From Tetrapyrgos nigripes (Eukaryota; Basidiomycota; Agaricomycetes; Agaricales; Campanellaceae): a stretch of DNA of 64,000 bases. The position numbers and the translations under genes are program-made. Below the pieces are notes generated by a model. It searched no databases and was not told the origin of the DNA. It saw only the letters and a list, made by a program, of their open reading frames with translations. Positions 25,801 to 35,175 of the stretch are shown here, piece after piece (the stretch's first letter is position 1; each line of letters starts with the position of its first letter). The stretch covers positions 1 to 64,000 of the forward strand of contig JAACJM010000315.1 of the NCBI GenBank assembly GCA_013368315.1, read 5' to 3'.

Positions 25801-27348
25801 AATCATCCACAACGTGACGCATGGTTTGATTCCATGAAAACTGAGATAGAATCTCTAGAAAATCTAGGAACCTGGGAATACGTCAAACCTCCTGCTGATG
25901 CGAATATCATTGGTTCCAGATTTGTCTACAAAACTAAGTACGAACTTGGCAAACAGACCAAATTGAAATCTAGACTAGTAGCACAAGGCTTTAGTCAACA
26001 AGAAGGCATTGATTACTACGCAAATGATATCTTTGCCCCTGTAGCACGCATGAGCAGTACACGTTTTATACTTGCTCTTGCAGCTTCATTAGACTATGAA
26101 ACTACTCAGATTGATATTAAATCTGCCTATCTTTACGGAAACGTTACTGACGAGGAAACATTATACCTTCGTCCACCTCCGGGTAATTTACTACCTAACT
26201 TACCTGAAGGCTACGTACTTAAACTCAGAAAGACTCTATATGGGTTGAAACAAGCTGGTCGTCGATGGTATGAAAAATTATGCAATATTCTCATAAAGTT
26301 ACTAGGACTTAAGAAGTCTACTTACGATAATGCGGTATTCTACCGATATCATGAGAATAAACTCATTTTAATACTATCTTGTCACGTCGATGACATTACT
26401 TTATGTACTATCAACAAAGCTACTGCACAAGCTTTTGTTACTGCACTTAGTGGACACGTCCAAGTCACTGACGGTGGAGAAATTCACTGGATTCTCGGTA
26501 TGGAAATTCAACGAGATAGGAATAATCATACTATTAAACTCCGTCAGAAACATTACATTGAGAATATTCTCAAACGATACAATTTTGACCAATTACATGC
26601 ACGCCGTACACCTATGCTACCCGGGCAAAATCTTAGCCCTAGACCTGGGAGTGAACCGCAACGGGACGCCGCTGCTATTAAACACTATATGTCACTAGTC
26701 GGTGGTTTACGATATGTCGCTGACTGCACTAGGCCAGACATTACATATTGTACTGGTCAACTAGCAAGATACCTTAATGATCCAGGTGAAGAGCATTACG
26801 CTGCAGCTAAACAATGCTATCTTTATCTAAAAGGAACTTGCGATTACTGGCTCAACCTAGGGAGCCCTACTATCACTTCTACTTATGGATTTGCCGACTC
26901 TGATGGTATGTCCACGTATGGCAATAAACCAATCATGGGCTATGCATTCAAATTTGCTGAATCGCTTATTTCTTGGTCAAGTAAGCGAGGCACACTGGTA
27001 ACTTTATCAGTTACTGAGGCTGAACTTTGCGCACTCGCATATGCCTCACAAGAAGCTATTTATTTGAAAGGTTTTATAGAAGAAATTCTAAATGCCGAAC
27101 AGGAGCCAGTACTTATCAACTCAGATAGTGCATCTACTTTGGCAATTATACGTGCTCCTGAAGAACAACATACTCAGAGAACTAAGCATTTCAATATCCG
27201 TAAAAACTTCCTTACTGATCGGATACATCAACGATACATACGAGTTAAACATGTGTCAACTAATGATCAACTTGCAGATATACTTACGAAAGCTCTCTCC
27301 GCTGATAAGATCAAGCGTTTCTCCCGATTACTAGGGATATCCGCTTGA
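22882..27348 (+). CDS. Copia gag-pol polyprotein, intact 1488 codons
   Basis: Single frame encoding capsid, protease, integrase, reverse transcriptase and RNase H. Order with approximate residues: low-complexity Ser/Pro/Thr start (1-100); gag of the UBN2/Copia type (115-290, TGSENWKMWYFRVNNAIR); CCHC knuckle CFNCNKMGHTTLTC (about 358); aspartic protease DSGATIHC (about 466); integrase zinc motif ending CEDC (about 590-630); integrase core with DIFGPL, QSDNDAVF and NGVAEN (660-760); a KR-rich linker (RRSKRIQEARG); reverse transcriptase from GSRFVYKTKYELG (about 1010), with catalytic HVDD (about 1169) instead of the usual YVDD; and RNase H with SVTEAEL (about 1377). No internal stop or shift. 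Confidence 0.96.
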   Translation: MTSRQTRSQGSAPDIPLPTTSRHSSAHPSGTQTPTPPVSSTSQAQPLDPLFQNPLPFPLDPIMSDAGENTRTDVRDTAPTSPSSPPSTSTSSVALSVPENTNPNYVMPLSDINKAFDSLTVLTGSENWKMWYFRVNNAIRVIRHQHFKSSGLHPGNTVKLACFNAITGKIDDKIMIHYIEESDAIELIEKLKQRFDPSSTVQESNELWKLFNLRKPVWEFDKLLDEAQDLWASIKKRDIDVSDQVFYSALVGIIPPHYHFVRSSYEATVDAAAATWDATTAAEGEKPVYRAVDLIARLKKEFTNYRLSNARTYPSKKSDKKSGSTSQGGAQRSDKSKGERANAAAPFQKPSDVKKDRKCFNCNKMGHTTLTCPEPWTEKSKEAMKKKGITKQSNKGKTKENASVAISMPASSSSQIATTSTSQSDWVQSISSSDVEMEDSETPVSHHISLPAFTAISDQDHTHIIDSGATIHCTPYLNLLFNVHTTPAITLTVANSEHLDLQLAGDMRVEIRKDNGESSSITLKNVYYNSKLPFTLISISQKADYTFTFHDHLCIIRNDKDNFIGVIHESAKLYSITTKKLSDNVATLSLYELHKQTGHMSYTNLKTLLKTDKSIITIIIDDWTETQCEDCIINNIHRLSVPKQRTSELAENFGDHFHIDIFGPLRTASIEGYKYWLTIVDDCTRWLILSPLKTKDEAYTQWVTFTTELFTQYGIKVKILQSDNDAVFTSGAFKNYLKAQGTIARYTVHDTPQQNGVAENIHQHIMNGIRVNLHTGKLPNRLWWHAGLYTMYILNRSPKTALKMQTPYFKRYGVNANLDNLHSFGTPCIVYDEARTSKLTPKGKRGVWLGFDDHSKGHYVYFGTKVNVERNLQFLTSKSQVEGELQNKNQEPLETTEENTTETPTSQEHEPEPMDVDEDETKQPDGPRRSKRIQEARGLLYDEVEQNIAFFLTEFNVYYADNVGDPISFKDVLNHPQRDAWFDSMKTEIESLENLGTWEYVKPPADANIIGSRFVYKTKYELGKQTKLKSRLVAQGFSQQEGIDYYANDIFAPVARMSSTRFILALAASLDYETTQIDIKSAYLYGNVTDEETLYLRPPPGNLLPNLPEGYVLKLRKTLYGLKQAGRRWYEKLCNILIKLLGLKKSTYDNAVFYRYHENKLILILSCHVDDITLCTINKATAQAFVTALSGHVQVTDGGEIHWILGMEIQRDRNNHTIKLRQKHYIENILKRYNFDQLHARRTPMLPGQNLSPRPGSEPQRDAAAIKHYMSLVGGLRYVADCTRPDITYCTGQLARYLNDPGEEHYAAAKQCYLYLKGTCDYWLNLGSPTITSTYGFADSDGMSTYGNKPIMGYAFKFAESLISWSSKRGTLVTLSVTEAELCALAYASQEAIYLKGFIEEILNAEQEPVLINSDSASTLAIIRAPEEQHTQRTKHFNIRKNFLTDRIHQRYIRVKHVSTNDQLADILTKALSADKIKRFSRLLGISA

Positions 27349-27355
27349 AGGGGAG

Positions 27356-27591
27356 TGTTGGAATTTAATGATAACGATCATATTACTAAGCTACTACGCA
27401 TACGGCAATCAATTAAGTACTGCGGACATACGGTCAAATGATCATACGGATATACTTAGACTATTTATATTGTTATACTACTCTGATTAATGATATATAC
27501 TTGAGAGTCAAGCGAGATACGTTCGCACGCTCTTACCCCCCACTTTGTGACTCTCACTAAGACTATTCGCTAAGATAACCTAAGTCTATTA
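27356..27591 (+). repeat. 3' LTR of Copia element 1
   Basis: Identical to 22553-22788. It is preceded by the polypurine tract and followed by the target duplication GAGTG at 27592-27596. Confidence 0.95.
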
Positions 27592-27596
27592 GAGTG

Positions 27597-30179
27597 GGTG
27601 GATGCAGCGATGTCTTTGTCTTTGTCAGCTTGTTCGAACTCATTAGCAAACAGTGACACCTTGATTCTGATTGAAGAAGACAGCAGGCTTCCGAAAACAG
27701 TTTACTCTGTTAAAGATGCGTAAGCTGGGCCATGGGAGGAGGAGGAGGAGTAACCTAGCCAAGTTCGAGGGTCCCGCGCAACGTTGTGCCAGGTCTTATC
27801 CACTAACTCGCTCAGAGTTTCGCATATCATTTCCACTTTACGTCCTGACGTGCCGTGAAAACCTATGTCTGCCCTTAGGAAGTAGCAATGTAACAATGTA
27901 TTATTGTATCGAACGAGATTGCACTCAACATATCATTAAGGCAGAATCTGCCCAGGGGAGACTGCTAGAAGCTCATATCGACAAGAAAACCAAAATGCAA
28001 TTTGACACTGCTTACTACCAAGCACACGCCGTTGCAACATAAAAGAGCAGCATCATCGCAAGTACATTTTGTATATCATTGGGTCGTTGAAAAATAGTGA
28101 CAAAAAACCGTACCATACTTACCGCCGTTCATTCCGAGTCGTGTCGTTTACTGGACAACTTCCTTCTCTTTAACAACCTTTTCTTCGACAGGTTCCACAC
28201 TGCTGTCTGATTCTTTGGGGTCGACATGCTTGACGTAGGAGGGAACGAAGTTCACAGCGAGCGCGTAGGACAAGGTACTGACTTGGTAGGCACAAGTATG
28301 GCAAACTCGAAGACTGTCCTGTTGTGGTTGTCGGCAGCACGGGCCAGAATGGGGGAACAAAGAATCAGACATTCAGAAGGCCACTTACTCCAAGCGCCAC
28401 AAAGCGCTTCATTCTGAACAAACTCGATTCGACGGTATATCTCCTCTTTCCCTGACGATCACCGCAATGCATAGTCATTAGCCCAGAACGGTTGGTCTTG
28501 TATGCACCTCCTGTTGCAACATGACGGTTAGCTTGTGTCAAGTAGTAATAGCAACAGTCACTCACTCAGATTCCGAAAGCCAACGGTTCCAGCTTAATCG
28601 CAACTTCTGCTCCGGAGTCTGTACCGAGTCCGTCCTAGAGTAGAGGAGTCAAATTCATTATGTGCTGAAATGTACGCGCAGAAATACACGCACCAGTGCA
28701 TTCTGCTTTGCCCAAGGAGTATTCTGTCCCTCTCACAGCTCTTCAGCAAGAACATTTCGATTAAAAAGAGGACTGATTGATAGGTGAATTGGAGAAACGG
28801 ACATACTTACCTGCGTGCAGTCTACTATCTGGATTTAATAGTTACAATGCACGGCGGCATCATCCAGTACTATTATCAAACCCCTCAAGGTAGTATGTTT
28901 CCAGTATGGCGATAATAGGGAGGGATTCGTGAGAGGCGGGTATGAGTCGGACCCGCACGCATAGGACCAATTTCTATGAGATAATTGCGCATTTTCCATT
29001 GCAGCGTTTCGCGGATGGATGCCAAGGACGTGAAATCATTGGAGATGCGGCGATATGTGCAATGTGTGATTGCAGTGATACCTAATGGCAATGCAGTGGT
29101 AAGAAACGACCTGAGGTAGAAGGGACAAAAAGTAATCACTGAGGAAATATCTGACGAAAATAACAATTAGCAGACTATAGTGAAAGGAAATTCCAAACTC
29201 ACAAGAGACAAATCAAAGTCTGTATTCCAACAGAGGGAAAGAAGGGACCCGTGGTCATGGTATTAAAGAACGACAGGAAAATAAAGGACGAATGTGAGGG
29301 ATGGCCTTGGGATAACCGAATGTAAGGAGCTCTTTTAATGCAGGAGAACACGAGTCTAGATGGCAGCACTGATCCCGTCTCAGGATCGCAAGTTTGAAGC
29401 GAGAGTATGGGGCATAGTTGGAGTGAGTTGGCCTGTGAGTTGACTGAGGATTCTCAGTCCGATGTCGCTAGTTTTGCGGTTGTCAAGTAGAGACGGCTGA
29501 ACATTTGCAGCATTTGGCAACCTCAGTACGTACTTTAGGAGACGATGATTCGTTCCAATTTCCGTAACAGTATGTCAAGCGTATAGGGACTGGGACTTTC
29601 CCGACCGATGGCATTCGTCTCGGCTGAAAGTCCTTCCCTATTCTGCTGTGAAAACCAGGGGACTAATGAGAGGCAGAGGCTCAGGTCCAGACCGGGAATC
29701 GTGCCACGACAGGGAGAGGCCTCGAGACAGGACAGCGACACGTCTAGGCGTCGTTGGATATCGCGCTGCTGTAAAACTTGGTCACTTATTTGACAATAAT
29801 CTGGAGGAATGCCAAATCACTTTGCCATGTAGCATGTCGACATCCCAGCCCTCTGATTCTCAAGCTCCATATCCCTGCCAACACTGCGAATAATCCGTTT
29901 TGAGGGACGGTGCAAGCGTCAACGGACGTTCAGGTAGTACTGACCAAGGACCATGTTGTTTTCATTGGTATTTTCGGGGTCTGGAAATGAAGACGAACGT
30001 CGCGAAGTGAGTGACGGTAGTGGTACGTTCGGTTCTTTTTCTTCGTGCATTTGTCGTGTGCTTTTCTTCTCGTTCTTTTATCCTCCTTGCCTCTTTCTTT
30101 CATACTAACTCGCTCCTTTTTTCTTTTGTTCCCCCTCCTTCTATCCCAAACACCTCCCAATGCTCACGAATGCCCATGT
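27597..30179. other. About 2.6 kb without a recognisable gene
   Basis: The first bases continue the region interrupted by the Copia element. Short open frames occur on both strands but none shows a domain I recognise. On the minus strand, 28148-28640 has loosely gene-like pieces (VCHTCAYQVSTLSYALAVNF; GTDSGAEVAIKLEPLAFG) with possible splice signals, so a small or decayed minus-strand gene is possible. The part from about 29990 is CT-rich and may be intron or decayed upstream sequence of the dysferlin-gene fragment that follows. Confidence 0.35.
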
Positions 30180-30660
30180 TCATCCCCAACGCCAACGCAC
30201 TCTCCCTTCATTCACTAGCAGCAACCAGATCCCTTCTCCCTCGCACCAGAATGGAAATTCACCGAGATGGAGGGTGGAAGGTTGATTAGGGCACTGAGGC
30301 TGGGGTGTCTGCGCCTGCTTCGAGGTCAACTGCGTTTGGGCCTGTGTTGAGGATAGAGGGGTATGGGGAGAACGATGGAGAGATGGTGGACCCGGTGTTG
30401 ATGAAGGCAGAGACGTATGAGAATGATGAGCTGGTCGGCAATAACCACAATTTATGACGGTGAAGATTTTCAAGAGGAGGGAGACACGAAGAAACCGAAA
30501 CGGCGGCTTGACCTGACGTTCAAAGTTGAGATTTGGCAGCGGACGAAATCAATACATACTACTGGTCTGCCAAATACAAAATGGTAGCGAAGATGGACGT
30601 TTGGTGGCGATGAAGATGGGTTTGTACGCGTACCGAGTTTGCAGGGTGCCGAGAATTCGT
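30180..30660 (+). pseudogene. Dysferlin-domain gene fragment (copy C), left part
   Basis: Decayed third copy of the peroxin-like gene seen at 42074-45325 and 55926-59330, here on the plus strand. The stretch SLAPEWKFTEMEGG (30235-30280) corresponds to FSLAPGWKFIETEDWRVDYD in the other copies. The stretch RRLDLTFKVEIWQRTKSI (30510-30560) corresponds to GKWLDITFKAGVRKRTRPI. Stops and shifts lie between them. The matching nucleotide context (AGCAGCAACC before, GAGGCTGGGG after) supports homology. The rest of the gene continues beyond the Harbinger element, at about 34220. Confidence 0.7.
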
Positions 30661-30687
30661 GCCTCTCTCATCCGCGGTTCAATTTTA

Positions 30688-30730
30688 GGCTTCGTTCGGA
30701 ATGGAGAAACCAGTTTCTTTCCCACGTTTC
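30688..30730 (+). repeat. Left terminal inverted repeat of Harbinger element
   Basis: Starts GGCTTCGTTCGGAATGGAGA and pairs with the reverse complement of 33998-34040 over 43 bp with mismatches at positions 2, 4 and 14. Confidence 0.92.
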
Positions 30731-30791
30731 ACCCAGTTTACCTGTAGGGCAAATTTCGTAGAATACCATTGTACTCGTCCAGACTGCTTCA

Positions 30792-32145
30792 ATGCCACCC
30801 CGTTTGCATCCCATTTATGACCGAGAACAGCTGCAAGAGGTCTTGCTCCTCATATACTACTATGTTGTCACTGTCAGCCTTGTTGCGCTGCTATACGCGA
30901 CCCCCGCATACTGGTCCCAACCCTATCACACCTCCGCTCTCACTGGCTATCAGTGGGTTCAAGAACTCATTCATGGACATCCCGATCGTATTCATAATGA
31001 ACTTGGAATGCGACTTCTGGTTTTTACTGCATTTGTTTGGGAATTACGCCTCAATGGAATGTCGGACTCTCGCTATGTCATGCTGGAAGAAAAGGCCACT
31101 ATCTTTTTATATGCTTGCAGAACAGGGGTGTCAATCAGGCACCTAGGGGAGCGCTTTCAACAGTCTAATGAAACAATAGCAAAGTACGTCACCTTGCTGT
31201 ATCAAATACCTCTAGTTCTGATAAATTGTTTGAATAGGTACTTCAAAGAAGTCCTATTCACAGTATCCGATGGCGGGTTCTACAACAGTCATGTCATATT
31301 GCCCAACACCGGTGATTCCTGCCATCCATATATTCAAAATAATCCCAAGTTCTGGCCTTACTTCAAGGATACTCTTGGGGCAATTGACGGAACCCATATC
31401 CGTTGCTGTCCACCTGCCGCCGATCATCATACTGCACGCAACCAGAAGGGATTTTTGAGCCAGAATTGTCTCGCCTGCTGTACTTTTGACATGAAGTTCC
31501 AATACTTTGCCAGTGGATATGATGGTGCCTCTGCAGATGCTACAATGTATGAACAGGCTTGCCTTCAGAACTTTCACATCCCTGAGGGCAAGTACTATCT
31601 TGCAGATGCCGGCTTTGGGATCTCTGACAGCCTGATGACACCCTTCCGGAACACAAGGTACCATCTTGCTGAATGGGGCCGGGCAGGTGTACGGTATGTG
31701 ATCTGATAGTTCTGAGTCTTGCTTCTATTGATGTTGATATGCTTGAAGACCTGAGACACCTGAAGAACTCTTTAACTTGCATCATGCCTCTGCTCGAAAT
31801 GTGATCGAGCGCATCTTTGGGGTTGTCAAACGCCGGTGGGAGATTCTTGATGGCACACCCAGGTATTCCATGGAAGTGCAAGCCCATATTCCTCCCGGAT
31901 TGGCTGCTGTACACAACTTCATTTTACTTCATGATGAATTGGATCTTCAGGAATATATTGGTGCTGAGGATCCGACACCTGGTGTACCAGCTGGCCGTGA
32001 TACTGGTGACTTATCTCAGGGGCCTGCAAACAGAGCAGAGAAGACAAGGGCAGAGCGAAAACGGGACACCATAGCTCAGGCAATGTGGAATGATTACCAG
32101 GAGTTACTCCGGAGGAGGGAACATGAAAACAGTGGCTTGGAATAG
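30792..32145 (+). CDS. Harbinger transposase (DDE_Tnp_4 nuclease)
   Basis: DDE endonuclease that cuts and joins the transposon ends. Catalytic residues lie in LGAIDGTHIRCC (first Asp), LADAGFGISDS (second Asp) and ARNVIERIFGVVKRRW (Glu). Two short introns are needed. One at about 31182-31237 joins SNETIAK to YFKEVLF. One at about 31694-31749 joins AGV to RPETPEELFNLHH. The helical N-terminal region before the core is typical. The C-terminal 60 residues are charged and end at 32145. It converges with the Myb-like gene, with stops about 22 bp apart. Confidence 0.93.
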
Positions 32146-32166
32146 ACAATAGAATATTACTATTAT

Positions 32167-33908
32167 TTAAGTATCGAAGTGCATTCTCATAATCTCTCCC
32201 AATTTCCTCTGAACCCATCCCTTTCGGACCTCACCCTCCAATGTCAAAAATGTACGAATAGAACTTGGATTTTTGGTAAAGTAGTCTATCATGTCCAGCT
32301 TCTCCTCCAGACTCAAAGAGCCATCATCTTGAACAAGATGCAGAGCCACTTTGGTGGGACTCTCCAGGACAGTTAGAGTGGCTGACATTGCCGAAGCAGT
32401 TGTGCGCAAAGAGGAAGCGGAAGGTCCACTGTCTTGAGGGTTGTTGTCTGGACGTTCAAAATAATGCGCCAAAACATTAGTAAAGTTTTCGACAGACTTG
32501 CCAATGGTGCCCATGTTCTCGATTGCAACTTGTTGGAAAGAGGGAACCTTGACACGTTTGGACAGTGGCTCACTAGATGGAGCAGCTGTTGTAGGACGTT
32601 TTGCTGGGGTCCGGAAGTTTGTTGTTGCCATCTGACCTGCTGCAGCAGGAGGGTGAATAACAGTAGCGGTAGCCTGAACGGGCTGAAAAGAATGCAGTCA
32701 ATCCCATGTCTTTGCCTAGAGAAATGCCCTTACCATGGACTGTGTCTGTTGCGGCTCACCCAAAAGTGCATCAATCTGCGAGAAATCCCAATCTGGGCTG
32801 GCCCTTGTTGCTCCAGGATAGAAAGAATGGGAGTTGCGGTTAGAGGAAGGCATGATCTGCATCATTATATCATAGTATGGCCAGCCTCTATCCCGAAAGT
32901 AACCGCAGTGCTTGTTCCTACGGCAAAGGTCTTCCCAGACGGATTCGAGCTCAGGCGTAACATCAACACCTGTCTTGGGATCAAAGTGGAGCCCAGACGC
33001 ATTGATAATGTCCAAAGCGGCTTGATGGTACCTCCAGAAAAACTGGGGACAGAATAGACTGTGAGCAACATGACCGAGACACAAGAAAGGCCACTCACAT
33101 TGAACCACTTATTCTTGCACCCAATAGGTGTCTTTGGGAATGCATCCGGGCGAGCGGCATTGACTGTAGTGGCTGCTTCCCTCCAGACTGCAGTCTTGAA
33201 GTTGGAATTGTCTCCGGCTTCATGTTTGACTGATAAAAGGTACTCCGCCATAGTCATCTTGTCAGCATCAGTCCAGTTGGTCTCTTCTTCAACATCGGCA
33301 TCCAACTGGCCATCTGTCTCTAGTGGAGTGTCGGATTGCATTTGCGATGGAGACTGCGATTGTAATGGAGACTGTGATTGCGATGGCAATGGCAATGGCG
33401 ATTGCGACGGTGATTGCAATTGGGACTGCGTCTGGTGTTCGGGCTGAGACTGGGACTGTGTCTCCGTGGCTTGAGCTTGCCCAACAGCTGCATTCGTAGT
33501 AGAGGCCTGATTGACTGCAGGGTCTGTTGTTCCAGACAATGTCAATGAATGTGTTAGGAAATTGCAAAGCTACACACCTGAAGTGATCTTTTCCCTCCCT
33601 TTTCCTGACTTTCCCTTGGTGTTTGCTGGGCCCTTCGCGTTCTCTCCAAGATTTTTTGAAGTAGTTCTCGGACCACGTCGACGAGGTGTGTTTTTTGTCA
33701 CAGAAGCTCCCTCTGGGTCTTTTGGACCCTTGGATTGGGCAGCCTGGTCTTCGGAAGGAGTATTCTCGCCCGTTTGAGGCTTTGAGCTATGCATACGGCG
33801 CTTGTCGGTGCCAGAAGGTTGGATGGATTCCGGGGTGTCCGCATTAACTGGTTTTGGCCCAAGTTTGAGCCGGACTCTGGGTAATGTAGGAGGAGTAGTG
33901 TTAGGCAT
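32167..33908 (-). CDS. Harbinger accessory Myb/SANT-like DNA-binding protein
   Basis: Second protein of the transposon; in this superfamily it binds the element ends and helps bring the transposase to DNA. The N-terminus is basic and disordered (MPNTTPPTLPRVRLKLGPKP). A Ser/Gln-rich stretch follows (SQSQSPLQSQSPSQ, 33330-33420). The Myb/SANT-like domain runs from NWTDADKMTMAEYLLSVKHE to TPIGCKNKWF, then FFWRYHQAALDIINASGLHF and SVWEDLCRRNKHCGYFRDRG. The tail has a short helical region with LSLEEKLDMIDYFTKNPSSI. A clear intron at about 33510-33572 joins KITS to DPAVNQAS in phase 1; two more lie near 33045-33100 and 32685-32735. Exact boundaries of the last two are approximate. Confidence 0.85.
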
Positions 33909-33997
33909 ATATTAGAGAGGTATACGAGTAGCGAGAGTAGAAATAATGAGCGTATAGAACGGTAGAGACGCGGTATTGCTTTTTTCGACGATCCAGA

Positions 33998-34040
33998 GAA
34001 ACGTGGGAAAGAAACTGGTTTCTCCAATCCGAACGAGGTC
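33998..34040 (-). repeat. Right terminal inverted repeat of Harbinger element
   Basis: Reverse complement starts GACCTCGTTCGGATTGGAGA. It is followed by the TTA target duplication at 34041-34043. Confidence 0.92.
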
Positions 34041-34219
34041 TTACACTCCTTATTTTGCGTTTTCCTTCTTCGTTGCTTCCTCGCAATGAAATGACATGAC
34101 GCTAATCACCTTTCTTTCTCCCCCAACTCATTCTCCTCTCGCTCCATTTCCCATCTACCCTCTTTTCCCAAATCCTTCCAAAAATTGAACTGAATACATA
34201 AATCGATTCATAATAAAAG

Positions 34220-34330
34220 ACGCCTTCATCTACGCAAACGACACTTGGCAAAACCTTCACCCCCTTGGTCTGTGACAAGCAGGAGGAGGTGGGTAGGAGG
34301 ATTCTGGTGGACGAGCCGGGGCAGAGGGCG
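34220..34330 (+). pseudogene. Dysferlin-domain gene fragment (copy C), last exon
   Basis: Continues copy C after the Harbinger element. FIYANDTWQN corresponds to FIYTNDAWQN in the last exon of the two other copies. The following bases resemble the TRRRRWVRR tail region but are out of frame: a TGA follows LHPLGL, and SRRRWVGG reads in another frame. In copies A and B this exon is also separated from the preceding exon by a long intron, which is where the transposon sits here. Confidence 0.68.
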
Positions 34331-35175
34331 AGGCCGCGAAGACATACACTGTAGGAAGGTGGCAAAGTGAAGTGCAAATCAATTATAAGCGGAGTGATGT
34401 ATCTCATTTATTACTTTTCCTATTCTTAGGCAGCATCGTATCATCGTATAGACTAGGCTAGCAGATGTCGATATCAAAGACACCCTTAAAAGCTGAAACG
34501 AAAGGTTGAAAGATTGAAAGATACCACTGACTAGGTAGGGCCAGGGCCACGAATTTCTGTATGGACGTCTGGACCATGTACTGTATGTACGTCTACTCTT
34601 GAAGAGTTGACGTACCCCCAATCCCCCAAGTTGGCCCCAAGTGTGCTTGGGTCTCAGTACACCGTCATGGTTGTATGCGTATCCATGGACTCCAAGTCTC
34701 AGTCTACTGTTCGATGGAAGTCTAAGAGGTGGCGAGGTGGCAGAGGCGGAGGCAGAGGTGTCAATGCTTCACCGTTTTACCATCTACATGTACACTATGA
34801 ATACTCTGGTGCAGGGACAAGGCATTGGCCTACCGACAAAAACGGACTTACTGCGAGGACCAAAAACCCTTTATAGTGGAGATTACCGAATTCCGTTCTT
34901 GCTCCTTTTTCCTTCCCTCTCTTCCTTCTCTTCTTTGCTCTTCCCCGTGTCCCTCTCTCTGCATCTCTACCTCTGGACCGTGACCTGGGCCTTTTTCGTT
35001 CTGAATCTGTAGCGAATATTGTCACTGGTGTTGTTGTTTTCGACGTTGTCTTCTTATCCTTCTCTTTCAATCTTCTCCCTTCCCTTCCTTTGCGTTTTTG
35101 TTTTTCAGCCGTCACTCTACCTTCTCTACTTTACACTCTGCGTCCTCCTTTCCTGTCCGAATACGACAACCAATC
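34331..35175. other. Upstream region of DUF6533 gene A
   Basis: No separate gene accepted. It contains the 5' part of duplication unit 1 and CT-rich tracts (34905-34970, 35050-35160) of the kind that precede fungal transcription starts. The same tracts are conserved upstream of gene B. Confidence 0.4.

Larger units (their letters stand above)
22553..27591 (+). mobile_element. Complete Ty1/Copia LTR retrotransposon
   Basis: Full-length element of 5039 bp. The LTRs are 236 bp each and I see no difference between them. It is flanked by the 5-bp target duplication GAGTG (22548-22552 and 27592-27596). A candidate primer-binding site (GGTTATGGGCCCC) starts at 22789, directly after the 5' LTR. A purine-rich tract (GAAGGGGAG) ends at 27355, directly before the 3' LTR. 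One uninterrupted gag-pol frame fills the interior. Identical LTRs and an open frame mean the insertion is young and may still be active. Confidence 0.95.
30688..34040 (+). mobile_element. Complete PIF/Harbinger DNA transposon with two genes
   Basis: A 3353-bp element bounded by 43-bp terminal inverted repeats (30688-30730 and 33998-34040; three mismatches). They begin GGCTTCGTTCGG on the left and GACCTCGTTCGG on the right (reverse strand). It is flanked by the 3-bp TTA target duplication typical of the superfamily (30685-30687 and 34041-34043). Inside are a convergent transposase gene and a Myb/SANT-type gene, the classic two-gene Harbinger layout. Both genes look open after splicing, so the element may be autonomous. 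Confidence 0.93.

Noticed and set aside
27620..27660. GTTCGAACTC as a tRNA T-arm
   Set aside because: No acceptor, D or anticodon stem can be folded around it.
28560..28640. EVAIKLEP stretch on the minus strand resembling the N-lobe of a casein kinase 1
   Set aside because: Nothing before or after fits a kinase: no glycine-rich loop, HRD or DFG motif. The match is too short.
33061..33447. Plus-strand open frame with a Cys/Asp/Asn/Gly-rich run (CDGDCDCNGDCDCDG-like), resembling a small Cys-rich protein
   Set aside because: It is the antisense shadow of the Ser/Gln-rich repeat in the Harbinger Myb-like protein on the minus strand.
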